From NCBI GenBank assembly GCA_023419055.1, contig JAEZYO010000467.1:1-5732 (forward strand): DNA of 5,732 bases, given 5' to 3'. This stretch comes from Pseudomonadota bacterium. Its GTDB lineage: Bacteria; Myxococcota; Polyangia; Polyangiales; Polyangiaceae. Below the pieces are notes generated by a model. The model had not been told where the DNA came from. It saw nothing but the letters and a program-made list of their open reading frames with translations, and ran no database searches. Below are positions 5,611-5,732 of this stretch, one piece after another. The position numbers and the translations under genes were made by a program. Numbering within the stretch: position 1 is the stretch's first letter; every line of letters begins with the position of its first letter.

Positions 5611-5732
5611 CGGGGGTCCCGGATTAGACTGAGTGGCGAGTGCTGGGAAGGCCTAGGCTGTCTCACCTCGGCAAAAAAGCGGCTCATCCTGGGCTCGAGC
5701 TTGCCCAATCACTCTCCCCCGACTCATAGTTC
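5611..5732 (-). other. Region upstream of lnt, possibly including the end of another gene
   Basis: On the minus strand, one frame is open from the window edge to TGA at 5684-5686 and reads NYESGESDWASSSPG, a hydrophilic acidic tail that could be the C-terminus of an upstream gene. If so, lnt lies 73 bp downstream of it and may be co-transcribed. An alternative 24-codon ORF starting at ATG 5727 (reading MSRGRVIGQ...) is also possible but has nothing to support it. I find no clear promoter boxes; a run of six A's at 5673-5678 (U's in the minus-strand RNA) has no strong hairpin before it. Confidence 0.25.

Overview
The window is GC-rich, with G or C at the third position of most codons in its clear genes. 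It carries several lipoproteins built as a signal peptide with lipobox, a long Gly/Ser/Thr-rich low-complexity linker and a small cysteine-containing C-terminal domain. That build, with the cysteine-rich domain on the minus strand, suggests a myxobacterium-like member of the Myxococcota (Polyangia type). This is inference from protein style; there is no rRNA or other marker gene here.

Layout. On the plus strand, positions 1-1450 hold the 3' part of a large, unrecognised, probably exported beta-rich protein. Its frame is broken by a +1 shift near 406-410 and an in-frame TAG at 485-487. After a 57-bp gap with a hairpin over the next ribosome binding site comes a Gly/Ser-linker lipoprotein (1508-2356). 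A short putative lipoprotein (2379-2693) follows 22 bp later, then a very small putative lipoprotein ORF (2862-3098). An intrinsic terminator (3041-3069) lies inside the end of that ORF and separates the plus-strand genes from a convergent minus-strand pair. The pair is a cysteine-rich lipoprotein (3100-3816), whose Shine-Dalgarno region is duplicated in tandem, and, upstream of it, apolipoprotein N-acyltransferase (lnt, 3964-5610). The last ~120 bp lie upstream of lnt and may include the end of another minus-strand gene.

How the genes fit together. Lnt performs the last step of bacterial lipoprotein maturation, N-acylation of the lipidated N-terminal cysteine in the inner membrane. Two convincing and two possible lipoproteins in this window are potential Lnt substrates. 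The adjacency is suggestive, but such lipoproteins are abundant in these genomes and Lnt acts on all of them, so the neighbourhood alone does not establish a dedicated system. No CRISPR array, tRNA, rRNA, insertion sequence or defence system is visible. The most useful observations are the double lesion in the first gene, the RBS-masking hairpin, the duplicated RBS and the paired-cysteine architecture of the minus-strand lipoprotein.
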